A stretch of DNA of 64,000 nt from Thermohalobaculum sp039815685. GTDB taxonomy: Bacteria > Pseudomonadota > Alphaproteobacteria > Rhodobacterales > Rhodobacteraceae. Below the pieces are notes generated by a model, which was given only the letters and a program-made list of their open reading frames with translations, had not been told where the DNA came from and ran no database searches. The stretch covers positions 62,001 through 126,000 of the forward strand of contig JBCBYV010000003.1 of the NCBI GenBank assembly GCA_039815685.1. Direction: 5' to 3'. Positions 25,237 to 32,790 of this stretch are shown here, piece after piece; within the stretch, counting starts at the first letter, position 1, and each line of letters opens with the position of its first letter. The translations under genes and the position numbers were made by a program.

Positions 25237-27798
25237 TTGCAGAAAGCCAATAAAGAGAGAGTCTTTCGTGGCTTTGCTCATGTTCTCGATCAACTTGCGA
25301 CTCGGCTGGCGCTCACGGCCGCCGGCGCCCCGTGGCTCACATTGATTGTGATCGGTCTTGGCTTGCTACTGGCGGTCGGGGCATCGACGCGCCTCGGCGT
25401 CGATACGGATTCGAGCCGTATGCTGAACCCCGATCTACCCTTCCAGCAGCGTGCACAGGCGGTGAACGCGGCCTTCCCGGAAATCAAGAACACCGTCGTC
25501 GTCGTGGTGCGCGGAGCGCATGCCGATGCGGTGGACAGCGCGACAGGTGCCTTGGCGGCGGCGCTGTCGGCGCGCAGTGACGCGGTCGAGAGCGTGTTCG
25601 CGCCCGCGGTCGATCCGTTCCTGCTCTCTCATGGCCTGCTCTACGAGGACGTGGCGACCGTGGAGGACCGGCTTGGACGGCTGAGCCGCGCGTCGAACCT
25701 CCTCGCCGAACTGCGCGAGAATCAGAGCGTCGACGGCTTCCTCACCGCGATCGACCGCACGCTGGTGCTGGCGGAGGGGGGCGGCGCGGATGCCGAGGAA
25801 CTCGACGGGCTCCTGCGCGCAGCCGCGGGCAGCTTTGCGGCGGCCGCCGAAGGCAAGGCGCAACCCGTGGATTGGGGACGCGCGGTCACGGAGGACACGC
25901 CGGCGCAGGTCACCCGCACGATCTCGATCCTGCCGAAACTCGATTTTGGGCGTCTCAACCCTGCCAAGCCAGCGATCCTCGCGGCGGAGGAGGAGGTCGC
26001 CAAGCTCGATCCGTCTCTGGCAGCGTTGGTGGAGGTCGGGCTGACCGGTGACCCGGTGCTGAGGGCCGAGGAGTTGCAGAGCGTCACGGCGACGCTGCCG
26101 ATCTCCCTCGGTCTCTCGCTCCTGCTCGTCGCCGTCATCCTGTTTCTCTCGCTCGGCCGGGCAGGCCGGGTCGGTCTGGCACTCGGCGTCGTTCTGGTCA
26201 CGCTCGTGCTGACGACAGGGTTTGCGGCGCTCGCGGTTGGGGCGCTCAACCTCATATCCATCGCCTTCATCGTTCTAATGGTCGGGCTCGGTATCGATTT
26301 CGCGATCCACATGCTCGCGCATCTGGATGAGGACGCACCGCTCGGCATCCCGGATGCGATCCGCGCGACGGCGAGCAGCATAGGCGGTGCGCTGGTGCTC
26401 TCGGCGGCGACGACCTGTGCGGCATTTCTCGCCTTCACGACCACGGATTTCATCGGCATGGCGCAGCTTGGGCTGATAGGGGCGGCGGGGGTCGCAATCG
26501 CGCTCCTCGTCTCGCTTACGCTGATCCCGGCCGCCGTGGCGCTTCGCCCGCGGCTTGCGGAGGGCAGCGGTCCGCTCGCGCCGCCGCGCCTCGGCGCAAC
26601 TGGTGCGCGTGTGGGCTTCTGGCTGGCGCTGGTCGCGGGGCTCGCCTCCTTCGCCCTCGCACCTGCTGCCCGGTTCGATGCGGATCCCATGGGCCTGCGG
26701 GCTGCCGACGCGCCGGGGGTCACGACCTATGGCTGGCTGATGGAGGAGCCGTCGCTTGCGCCGCTGCGCCTCAGTCTCCTCGTCGATGATGCCGAAACGG
26801 CGTCGGCTGCGGCGGCTGAGCTCTCGACCATCGAGCCCGTGCGCAATGCCGTTTGGCTCGGCGATCTCGTGCCCGAGGATCAGTTCGACAAGCTTGACCA
26901 GATCGATCTCGCCTATCCCTCGCTCCAGGTGGCCGTGGAGGGGACGGCACCCGATTTAGGTACGTTGCCGGAGGGGGATATCGCACCGCGCCTCGCTGCC
27001 CTCGGCACCGACGGCGGCACGGCACTTGCGGAGGCGCTTGAGAGGTGGCGCGCGTCTCCGGACGCGCTGTCCGAGGAGGCGCTGTCAGCAGCCCTTTTCC
27101 GTTTCTTCCCCTTGCTCATCGACCGCATAGCGTTGCAGCTCGAGGCGGGCGAAGTCACCGCCGACGATCTGCCCGAAGGTCTGCGGGATCGCTTCAGGGC
27201 GGCGGATGGCAGGTTCAGGGTCGAGATTTCGGCCGAGGAAGACATTACCGATCCCGAGGCTCGGGCACGTTTCGTCGCTGCCGTCACGGCTGCATCGCCC
27301 GGAACCGGCGGGCCGCCGGCACAGGTCGAAGGGGCAGCCGGCGCGGTCGCGGGCGCCATGGCAGGTGCGGCTGGGATAGCGCTGGCGGCAACGGCGCTCT
27401 TAGCGTGGGCGGTCCTCCGACGCCTCATGCTGGTCGCCTCGATCCTGATACCGCTCCTCTTGGCGGGTGGGATCACGCTGGCTGCGAGCGCGCTGCTCGG
27501 CATCCCCTTCAACTATGCAAACGTGATCGTCCTGCCGCTGATGATCGGGATCGGCGTCGATACGGGTGTGCATCTCGCGATCAGGGCAAGCCGCGCGACG
27601 GGCACGGTCTTCGAGACCTCGACCCCGCGCGCAGCGCTTGCCAGTGCGCTTACGACCATCGCCGCCTTCGGCACGCTGGCGCTCTCCGACCACCGCGGTA
27701 CGGCGAGCATGGGCATCATGCTCTGCATTGCGCTGACGGCCGGGCTTCTGATGATCTTCGCGATCACGCCGCGCCTGGCAGCGCGCGCCGCACGCTAA
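25237..27798 (+). CDS. hpnN: Hopanoid transporter HpnN (RND/MMPL family)
   Basis: An 853-residue inner-membrane RND protein. The first periplasmic loop contains LNPDLPFQQRAQAVNAAFPE, a HpnN-type motif. Two blocks of transmembrane helices follow, each with a sterol-sensing-like GLGIDFAIHM (about 350) or GIGVDTGVHLAIRA motif. HpnN moves hopanoids from inner to outer membrane. No in-frame ATG or GTG lies near the amino end; the frame starts with TTG preceded by GGAG eight bases upstream, so I accept TTG. First gene of the plus-strand hopanoid unit. Confidence 0.88.
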   Translation: MQKANKERVFRGFAHVLDQLATRLALTAAGAPWLTLIVIGLGLLLAVGASTRLGVDTDSSRMLNPDLPFQQRAQAVNAAFPEIKNTVVVVVRGAHADAVDSATGALAAALSARSDAVESVFAPAVDPFLLSHGLLYEDVATVEDRLGRLSRASNLLAELRENQSVDGFLTAIDRTLVLAEGGGADAEELDGLLRAAAGSFAAAAEGKAQPVDWGRAVTEDTPAQVTRTISILPKLDFGRLNPAKPAILAAEEEVAKLDPSLAALVEVGLTGDPVLRAEELQSVTATLPISLGLSLLLVAVILFLSLGRAGRVGLALGVVLVTLVLTTGFAALAVGALNLISIAFIVLMVGLGIDFAIHMLAHLDEDAPLGIPDAIRATASSIGGALVLSAATTCAAFLAFTTTDFIGMAQLGLIGAAGVAIALLVSLTLIPAAVALRPRLAEGSGPLAPPRLGATGARVGFWLALVAGLASFALAPAARFDADPMGLRAADAPGVTTYGWLMEEPSLAPLRLSLLVDDAETASAAAAELSTIEPVRNAVWLGDLVPEDQFDKLDQIDLAYPSLQVAVEGTAPDLGTLPEGDIAPRLAALGTDGGTALAEALERWRASPDALSEEALSAALFRFFPLLIDRIALQLEAGEVTADDLPEGLRDRFRAADGRFRVEISAEEDITDPEARARFVAAVTAASPGTGGPPAQVEGAAGAVAGAMAGAAGIALAATALLAWAVLRRLMLVASILIPLLLAGGITLAASALLGIPFNYANVIVLPLMIGIGVDTGVHLAIRASRATGTVFETSTPRAALASALTTIAAFGTLALSDHRGTASMGIMLCIALTAGLLMIFAITPRLAARAAR

Positions 27799-27802
27799 CG
27801 TA

Positions 27803-27818
27803 ACGCTCACGTGAGCGT
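27803..27818. promoter_or_regulatory. Perfect 16-bp palindrome between hpnN and mlaC
   Basis: ACGCTCAC is followed directly by GTGAGCGT, an exact inverted repeat starting four bases after the hpnN stop. No T-run follows, so an operator is as likely as a terminator. The half-site CGTGAGCG recurs in the inverted repeat upstream of ispH. Confidence 0.45.
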
Positions 27819-27896
27819 CAGCGCCCTCTCGCGCCGGAAGACGGACGCCGCTACGAACAACAGCCAAGCTGCGACAGTTTCACAGGGAACAGACCC

Positions 27897-28478
27897 ATGC
27901 GCCTCGCCCTTCTCATCGCGCCGATGCTGGCGCTCACGCTCGCGGCGCTGCCTGCCCGCGCCGCAGATCCGGACGCCGCGCGCGCGACGGCCGAGCGGCT
28001 GGTGGATGGTGCGCATGCGGCACTCACCGGCGATGAGGGCGACGCGGCCATTACGGAGCTGAAATCGACCATCGACGAAGCCTTCGCCTTCGATGTCTGG
28101 GAGCGGTTCCTGCTCGGCTCGAACGCTGAAATGCTGTCGGAGGGGGAGCGAGAGGAGTTCCGTGCGCTCCTGCCGGGCTTCCTCGCGCAGCTCTATCGTG
28201 ACCAGTTCGGCAAGGGGCTCGCCGGCAAGCCCGAGATCAAGGACGTATCGAGTGTACGCCGCGATCTGCTGGTGCGCGCAGCGATCCCGCGCGCCAACGG
28301 CAAGAACCTTCCCGTCGACTGGCGGATCCGCGATTTCGGTGATCGCGGGCATCTGGTGATCGATGTGATGGTCGGCGGCGCGTCCTTCCTGATCCTGAAG
28401 CGCGATGAGTTTACCGCGCTTCTGGAAAGCGGCGGCCCTGCCGCGCTTCTCGGTCATATGCGTGAGAATTCCATCTGA
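27897..28478 (+). CDS. hpnM: MlaC/HpnM-type periplasmic lipid-binding protein
   Basis: A 193-residue exported protein with a clear signal peptide (LLIAPMLALTLAALPARA, cut after ARA). The mature part matches the MlaC/Ttg2D fold: a region around residues 80-110 (LSEGEREEFRALLPGFLAQL), then the family tail with WRIRDFGDRGHLVIDVMVGG and a Ser/Thr-rich stretch. It should ferry lipid through the periplasm. Beside HpnN it corresponds to HpnM of hopanoid loci. It follows hpnN after 98 bp that contain the palindrome. Confidence 0.85.
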   Translation: MRLALLIAPMLALTLAALPARAADPDAARATAERLVDGAHAALTGDEGDAAITELKSTIDEAFAFDVWERFLLGSNAEMLSEGEREEFRALLPGFLAQLYRDQFGKGLAGKPEIKDVSSVRRDLLVRAAIPRANGKNLPVDWRIRDFGDRGHLVIDVMVGGASFLILKRDEFTALLESGGPAALLGHMRENSI

Positions 28479-28628
28479 CGGAGCCATATTGCAGCGCACG
28501 CAAAGCACCGCGTCGCCCGCATGCCGCAGCTGCGGCAAAATGGCGAAAGAGGACCAAGCATGGCGCGAATTGTCCTTGCTTGTACTGGCGCCCGTTGCCC
28601 AGCCTGAGAGCACATTTCGCAGATACGT

Positions 28629-28646
28629 CTCACGATTGAACGTGAG
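28629..28646. promoter_or_regulatory. Inverted repeat upstream of ispH
   Basis: CTCACG and CGTGAG flank six bases (ATTGAA), 18 bases before the ispH start. The 9-mer ACGTGAGCG here is also found in the palindrome at 27803-27818. Candidate binding site for a shared regulator; it could equally be a small mRNA hairpin. Confidence 0.4.
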
Positions 28647-28664
28647 CGAGAGCAGGAGAGCATA

Positions 28665-29654
28665 ATGCGGGCAGAACAGGGGACGAATGGCGCGAAGCCG
28701 CCTCTCCGCGTGCTGCTAGCCAACCCGCGCGGCTTCTGCGCCGGGGTCGAGCGGGCGATCCAGACCGTCGAGCGCGCGCTCGCGCAGCATGGCGCGCCTG
28801 TCTATGTGCGCCACGAGATCGTTCACAATGCCCGGGTCTGCGACACGCTTAGGAAAAAGGGCGCGATCTTTATCGAGGATCTCTCGGAAGTGCCCGCCGG
28901 CTCGGTCGTGATCTTCTCCGCCCACGGCGTGCCACGCCGGGTCGAGGAAGAGGCGGCCGCCGCCCATCACGCCGTGATCGACGCGACATGTCCGCTGGTG
29001 TCAAAGGTGCACGGTACGGCCCGGCGCTACGTGGCGGAGGGGCGCGCGGTGATCCTGATCGGCCATCTTGGCCATGTGGAGGTCGAGGGCACGCTGGGAC
29101 AGGTCGACGCACCTCTTCACGTGGTCGGTTCAGTGGAAGAGGTCGCAGAGCTTGATCTGCCGCCCGATTGCGCGGTCGCCTATGTGACCCAGACGACGCT
29201 GAGCGTGACGGACACGCAAGGGATCATCGCTGCGATCCGCGAGCGCTTTCCCGATACCGTGGGCCCCGAGACGCGCGACATCTGCTACGCAACCCAGAAC
29301 CGCCAGCAGGCGGTGCGGGAGATCGCCGGTGACGTCGATCTCTTCCTGGTCGTCGGGGCCAGAAACTCCTCGAATTCCAATCGTCTCGTCGAGATTGCCG
29401 CCGATGAGGGGGTCACGGCGCATCTTGTGCCCGAGGTGCGCGACTTCGATCCGAGCTGGCTCCAGGGCGTCGCCTCGGTCGGCATCACGGCGGGCGCATC
29501 GGCACCGGAAGTCATCGTCGAGGAGCTGCTCGCAGCCTTGTCTGAGCTGCGCGTCCTCGACGTCACGTCGCGCGACGGGGTGCGCGAGAACATCACGTTC
29601 AAACTACCCCGTGAAATCGATGGCCGCGAGCGTGCTAGGCGGGTAGCCGTCTAG
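28665..29654 (+). CDS. ispH: 4-hydroxy-3-methylbut-2-enyl diphosphate reductase
   Basis: A 329-residue [4Fe-4S] enzyme making IPP and DMAPP in the last step of the MEP pathway. The three cluster cysteines are in NPRGFCAGVERA (Cys25), DATCPLVSKVH (about 109) and RDICYATQNRQQA (about 206). RHEIVHNARV and VGARNSSNSNRL are substrate-binding motifs. The ribosome site GCAGGAGAGCATA fixes the start. Directly upstream of hpnH (46-bp gap), so isoprenoid supply and hopanoid side-chain formation are probably co-expressed. Confidence 0.96.
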   Translation: MRAEQGTNGAKPPLRVLLANPRGFCAGVERAIQTVERALAQHGAPVYVRHEIVHNARVCDTLRKKGAIFIEDLSEVPAGSVVIFSAHGVPRRVEEEAAAAHHAVIDATCPLVSKVHGTARRYVAEGRAVILIGHLGHVEVEGTLGQVDAPLHVVGSVEEVAELDLPPDCAVAYVTQTTLSVTDTQGIIAAIRERFPDTVGPETRDICYATQNRQQAVREIAGDVDLFLVVGARNSSNSNRLVEIAADEGVTAHLVPEVRDFDPSWLQGVASVGITAGASAPEVIVEELLAALSELRVLDVTSRDGVRENITFKLPREIDGRERARRVAV

Positions 29655-29700
29655 GTCAGCAACCCCTACGTTCTGCGCAAACGATCCGAAGGAGTGCCCC

Positions 29701-30828
29701 GTGCCGATCCCCCTCCGACAGCAGCTCCGCGTCGCATCCTACATCCTCGGCCAGAAGCTCAGGGGAAATAAGCGCTACCCGCTCGTGCTGATGCTCGAGC
29801 CGCTCTTCAAATGTAACCTCGCTTGCCCTGGTTGCGGCAAGATCGACTACCCCGAGCTCATCCTCGGCCGTCGTCTCAGCCCCGAGCAATGCTGGCAGGC
29901 GGCGGAGGAGTGCGGCGCGCCCATGGTCGCGATCCCCGGCGGCGAGCCGCTGATCCACAAGGAGATCGGGGAGATCGTGCGCGGGTTGGTGGAGCGGAAG
30001 TTCTACGTCTCGCTCTGCACCAACGCGATGCTGCTCGAGAAGAAGCTGAAGCTCTTCGAGCCCTCGCCCTATCTCTTCTTCTCCGTTCATCTCGACGGCT
30101 TGAAGGAGCACCACGACAAGGCGGTGGCGCAAAAAGGCGTCTTCGAGCGCGCCGTGAAGGCCATCAAGGTGGCGCAGGACAAGGGCTTCCGCGTCAACGT
30201 CAACGCCACGATCTTCGAGGGCTACCCGGCTGACGAACTCGCCGACTATCTTGATTTCTGTAGCGAGCTCGATGTCGGCATCACGATCAGCCCCGGATTC
30301 GCCTATGAGCGTGCACCCGATCAGGCACACTTCCTCAATCGCAAGCGCACGAAGGAGTTCTTCCGGGACGTCTTCCGCATCGGCAACGAGCGTGGCACCG
30401 CCAAGGGTTGGACGCTCAGCCACTCGCCGATTTTCCTCGACTTCCTGCTCGGCAATCAGGAGATGCAGTGCACGCCCTGGGGCATGCCGACGCGCAACGT
30501 CTTCGGCTGGCAGAAGCCATGCTACCTGCTCGGCGAGGGATATGCGAAATCCTACAAGGAACTCGTCGAAGAGACCGAGTGGGAGAAATACGGCACGGGC
30601 AACTACGAAAAGTGCGGGGACTGCATGGCCCATTGCGGCTATGAGCCGACGGCGGCGAACGTAGCGTTCTCGAACCCGCTTTCGATGCTGAAGCTCGCGC
30701 TCAAGGGCCTGCGCACCAGCGGGCCGATGGCGCCCGAGATCGACATGTCTACTGCCCGTGAGGCTGAGGAGCATCATACGCGTCTCGTGGCGAAGGAGAT
30801 GGCCCGCCTCAAACGCGAAGCGGCCTGA
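29701..30828 (+). CDS. hpnH: Adenosylhopane synthase (radical SAM, HpnH)
   Basis: A 375-residue radical SAM enzyme that joins the 5'-deoxyadenosyl group to hopene, the first step of C35 hopanoid side-chain synthesis. The cluster motif is CNLACPGC (Cys38, 42, 45) after LMLEPLFK; the GGEP motif is IPGGEPLIH. A C-terminal Cys-rich part (YEKCGDCMAHCGYEP) is typical of HpnH. The frame starts with GTG, supported by AAGGAG six bases upstream. Confidence 0.95.
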   Translation: MPIPLRQQLRVASYILGQKLRGNKRYPLVLMLEPLFKCNLACPGCGKIDYPELILGRRLSPEQCWQAAEECGAPMVAIPGGEPLIHKEIGEIVRGLVERKFYVSLCTNAMLLEKKLKLFEPSPYLFFSVHLDGLKEHHDKAVAQKGVFERAVKAIKVAQDKGFRVNVNATIFEGYPADELADYLDFCSELDVGITISPGFAYERAPDQAHFLNRKRTKEFFRDVFRIGNERGTAKGWTLSHSPIFLDFLLGNQEMQCTPWGMPTRNVFGWQKPCYLLGEGYAKSYKELVEETEWEKYGTGNYEKCGDCMAHCGYEPTAANVAFSNPLSMLKLALKGLRTSGPMAPEIDMSTAREAEEHHTRLVAKEMARLKREAA

Positions 30829-30895
30829 CGCCCTTGGCTGGCGTTGCGGGCCCGGGACCCGCCGACGCGACGACTGAAACGCTGGAGCGGGCACG

Positions 30896-31975
30896 ATGCG
30901 CATCTCCTTCGTCCTGCCGCATGCGGGCTCGGTTGGTGGCATCCGGGTGGTCGCCGCGCATGCCGAGGGCCTCCAGAATCGGGGGCATGAGGTCTTCGCC
31001 GTCTCCCTTCCGTTCCCGCAGCCCGGACCGCGCGCTGTTCTCAGGCATCTGAAGGCGGGCAGACTGCCGTCGCGCGTGCCCAAGGGGGCGCCCTTCATCG
31101 ACCCGTTGCCCATCGAGCACCGCGTTCTCGATCGCGTTAGACCGGCGGTCGATGCGGACCTGCCGGACGCCGACGCTGTTATCGCGACATGGTGGGAGAC
31201 CGCCTTCGCCGTCGCCTCGCTGTCGCCGGCCAAGGGGACCAAGTTCCATTTCGTTCAGCATCACGAGGTGTTCGACGACCAGCCGAAGCACATCGTGGCC
31301 GGGTGCTATCACCTGCCGCTCCACCGCATCGCGGTCTCCGGCTGGCTGAAGGATCTGATGGCAGAGCGCTACGGTGACGGTGACGTCGATGTGGTGCCGA
31401 ACACGGTCGACACGAGACTCTTCGACGCGCCGGCCCGAGCCCGAGGGCGCACCCCGACCGTGGGCTTCATCTACAGTGAGCCGCACTTCAAGGGCACCGA
31501 CATCGTCCTCGCGTCCATCGCCCAGATCCGCACGCGGATCCCGAACCTCCGGGTCATCGCCTTCGGGCGGGAGCGGCATCTGCCCCGGCTGCCGCTGCCA
31601 CCGGGCGTCGAGTTCCATCTGCGGCCGACCCCCGAAGAGATCCCCAGCCTTTATGCGGACTGCGACGTCTTCCTGATGACGAGCCGCAGCGAGGGCTTCG
31701 GGCTGCCGATCCTTGAGGCGATGGCCTGCCGAACCCCAGTCGTCGCCAGCGATGCGGGCTGCGCGCGGGAGATGCTGGCGGACGGGCGGGCCGGGCATCT
31801 CGTACCGGTGGAGGACAGTGCTGCGGTTGCGTCAGCCGCAGTCAGTGTCCTTGAGCAGGCGCCCAACGACTGGCGAGCAATGAGCAGCGCCGCCCGTGCC
31901 CGGGTGGAGGGCTATAGCTGGGACGATGCCACCGCCCTTTTCGAGGCCGCACTCCGCCGTCGCGTGGGGCGGTAG
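30896..31975 (+). CDS. Family 4 glycosyltransferase
   Basis: A 359-residue GT-B enzyme of GT4. N-terminal MRISFVLPHAGSVGGIRVVA opens the acceptor domain. The donor domain has SEGFGLPILEAMACRTPVVA (about 265-284), the EX7E motif with its two Glu residues, and the NTVDTRLF loop. It lies 67 bp downstream of hpnH on the same strand and converges with hpnG. That position suggests a hopanoid head-group sugar transfer, but it could equally be an unrelated surface glycosyltransferase. No membrane segment is visible. Confidence 0.85.
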   Translation: MRISFVLPHAGSVGGIRVVAAHAEGLQNRGHEVFAVSLPFPQPGPRAVLRHLKAGRLPSRVPKGAPFIDPLPIEHRVLDRVRPAVDADLPDADAVIATWWETAFAVASLSPAKGTKFHFVQHHEVFDDQPKHIVAGCYHLPLHRIAVSGWLKDLMAERYGDGDVDVVPNTVDTRLFDAPARARGRTPTVGFIYSEPHFKGTDIVLASIAQIRTRIPNLRVIAFGRERHLPRLPLPPGVEFHLRPTPEEIPSLYADCDVFLMTSRSEGFGLPILEAMACRTPVVASDAGCAREMLADGRAGHLVPVEDSAAVASAAVSVLEQAPNDWRAMSSAARARVEGYSWDDATALFEAALRRRVGR

Positions 31976-32006
31976 CGCAGGTTTCCCCTGCGCCCCCGGC
32001 GGCTTC

Positions 32007-32717
32007 TCAGCCTCTACCCTCCGCCAACCGCCTAAGAGCCGGCGCCAGAACCGGGGCACAGGCGCTGAGCGAGGCATGCGCCCGTGCGCTGTCCCGCGCG
32101 GCGTGGATCAACGCCGGCAGGTCGGCGGGCCAGCGCAGAAGGCCCAGCAAGACCGAGCCGATGCCCGGGTGCCCGTCGGGGCCGATGGCCGTCGCGGCGA
32201 GGCGGGGCAGCGCCCGGCTGGAGGCATCACCCACGGCCCGGACGACCACCAGCGGAATGCCATGGGCCTCTGCTGCCCGTGCGACCCGATGGCTCTCCAT
32301 ATCCGCGAGGGAGGCGCCGGACGCGACTGCCAGGCTCCGCTTCTCCTGCGGGTTGAAGACGATGCTCTCTAGTCCGACCAGCCGGGGCGTCTGCGCGATG
32401 CGATCTCCGCTGGGGGTCGAGGGCGGGAGGGGCAGGGGTGCCGCCTCCCATGTACCGCCGTCCTCGCCCACCACCGCCTTCGGCAACACGATATCACCGG
32501 TAGCGTGCCGGGCATCGAGACCGCCAGCGAGCCCCCAGGACACCAGCAGACGCACGCCATCCGCCGCCATCGCTCGCGCAGCCGCCTCCGCGGCGTGTGG
32601 CCGGGCGCCGCTCGCGGTGACGACAACTGCGGGATCGTCCAGAATTTGGGGGCCGAGCGCCTGGCGCTCGCTCTCGAGCCCGCAGACGATCCCGATGAGC
32701 GGTGCCGTCCCCATCAT
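32007..32717 (-). CDS. hpnG: Hopanoid-associated nucleoside phosphorylase (HpnG)
   Basis: A 236-residue member of the nucleoside phosphorylase/MTA-SAH nucleosidase fold. HpnG cleaves adenine from adenosylhopane so that the ribosyl side chain can be reduced to bacteriohopanetetrol. Motifs: LIGIVCGLESERQALG at the start, LVSWGLAGGLD, and DMESHRVARAA, with the glutamate that binds the ribose. The start has TCTGGAGCGAAGCG upstream. It is the last gene of the hpnC-D-E-shc-hpnG run and follows shc after 73 bp. Confidence 0.88.
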   Translation of the reverse strand: MMGTAPLIGIVCGLESERQALGPQILDDPAVVVTASGARPHAAEAAARAMAADGVRLLVSWGLAGGLDARHATGDIVLPKAVVGEDGGTWEAAPLPLPPSTPSGDRIAQTPRLVGLESIVFNPQEKRSLAVASGASLADMESHRVARAAEAHGIPLVVVRAVGDASSRALPRLAATAIGPDGHPGIGSVLLGLLRWPADLPALIHAARDSARAHASLSACAPVLAPALRRLAEGRG

Positions 32718-32790
32718 CGCTTCGCTCCAGAGCACTACCGGTGCGGCCGGCCCCTCCGGCGCTCGATCGCTCAGTCCTGGCTCGCCGCCT

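Noticed and set aside
29656..31242. 528-codon minus-strand frame
   Set aside because: Antisense to hpnH and the GT4 gene.
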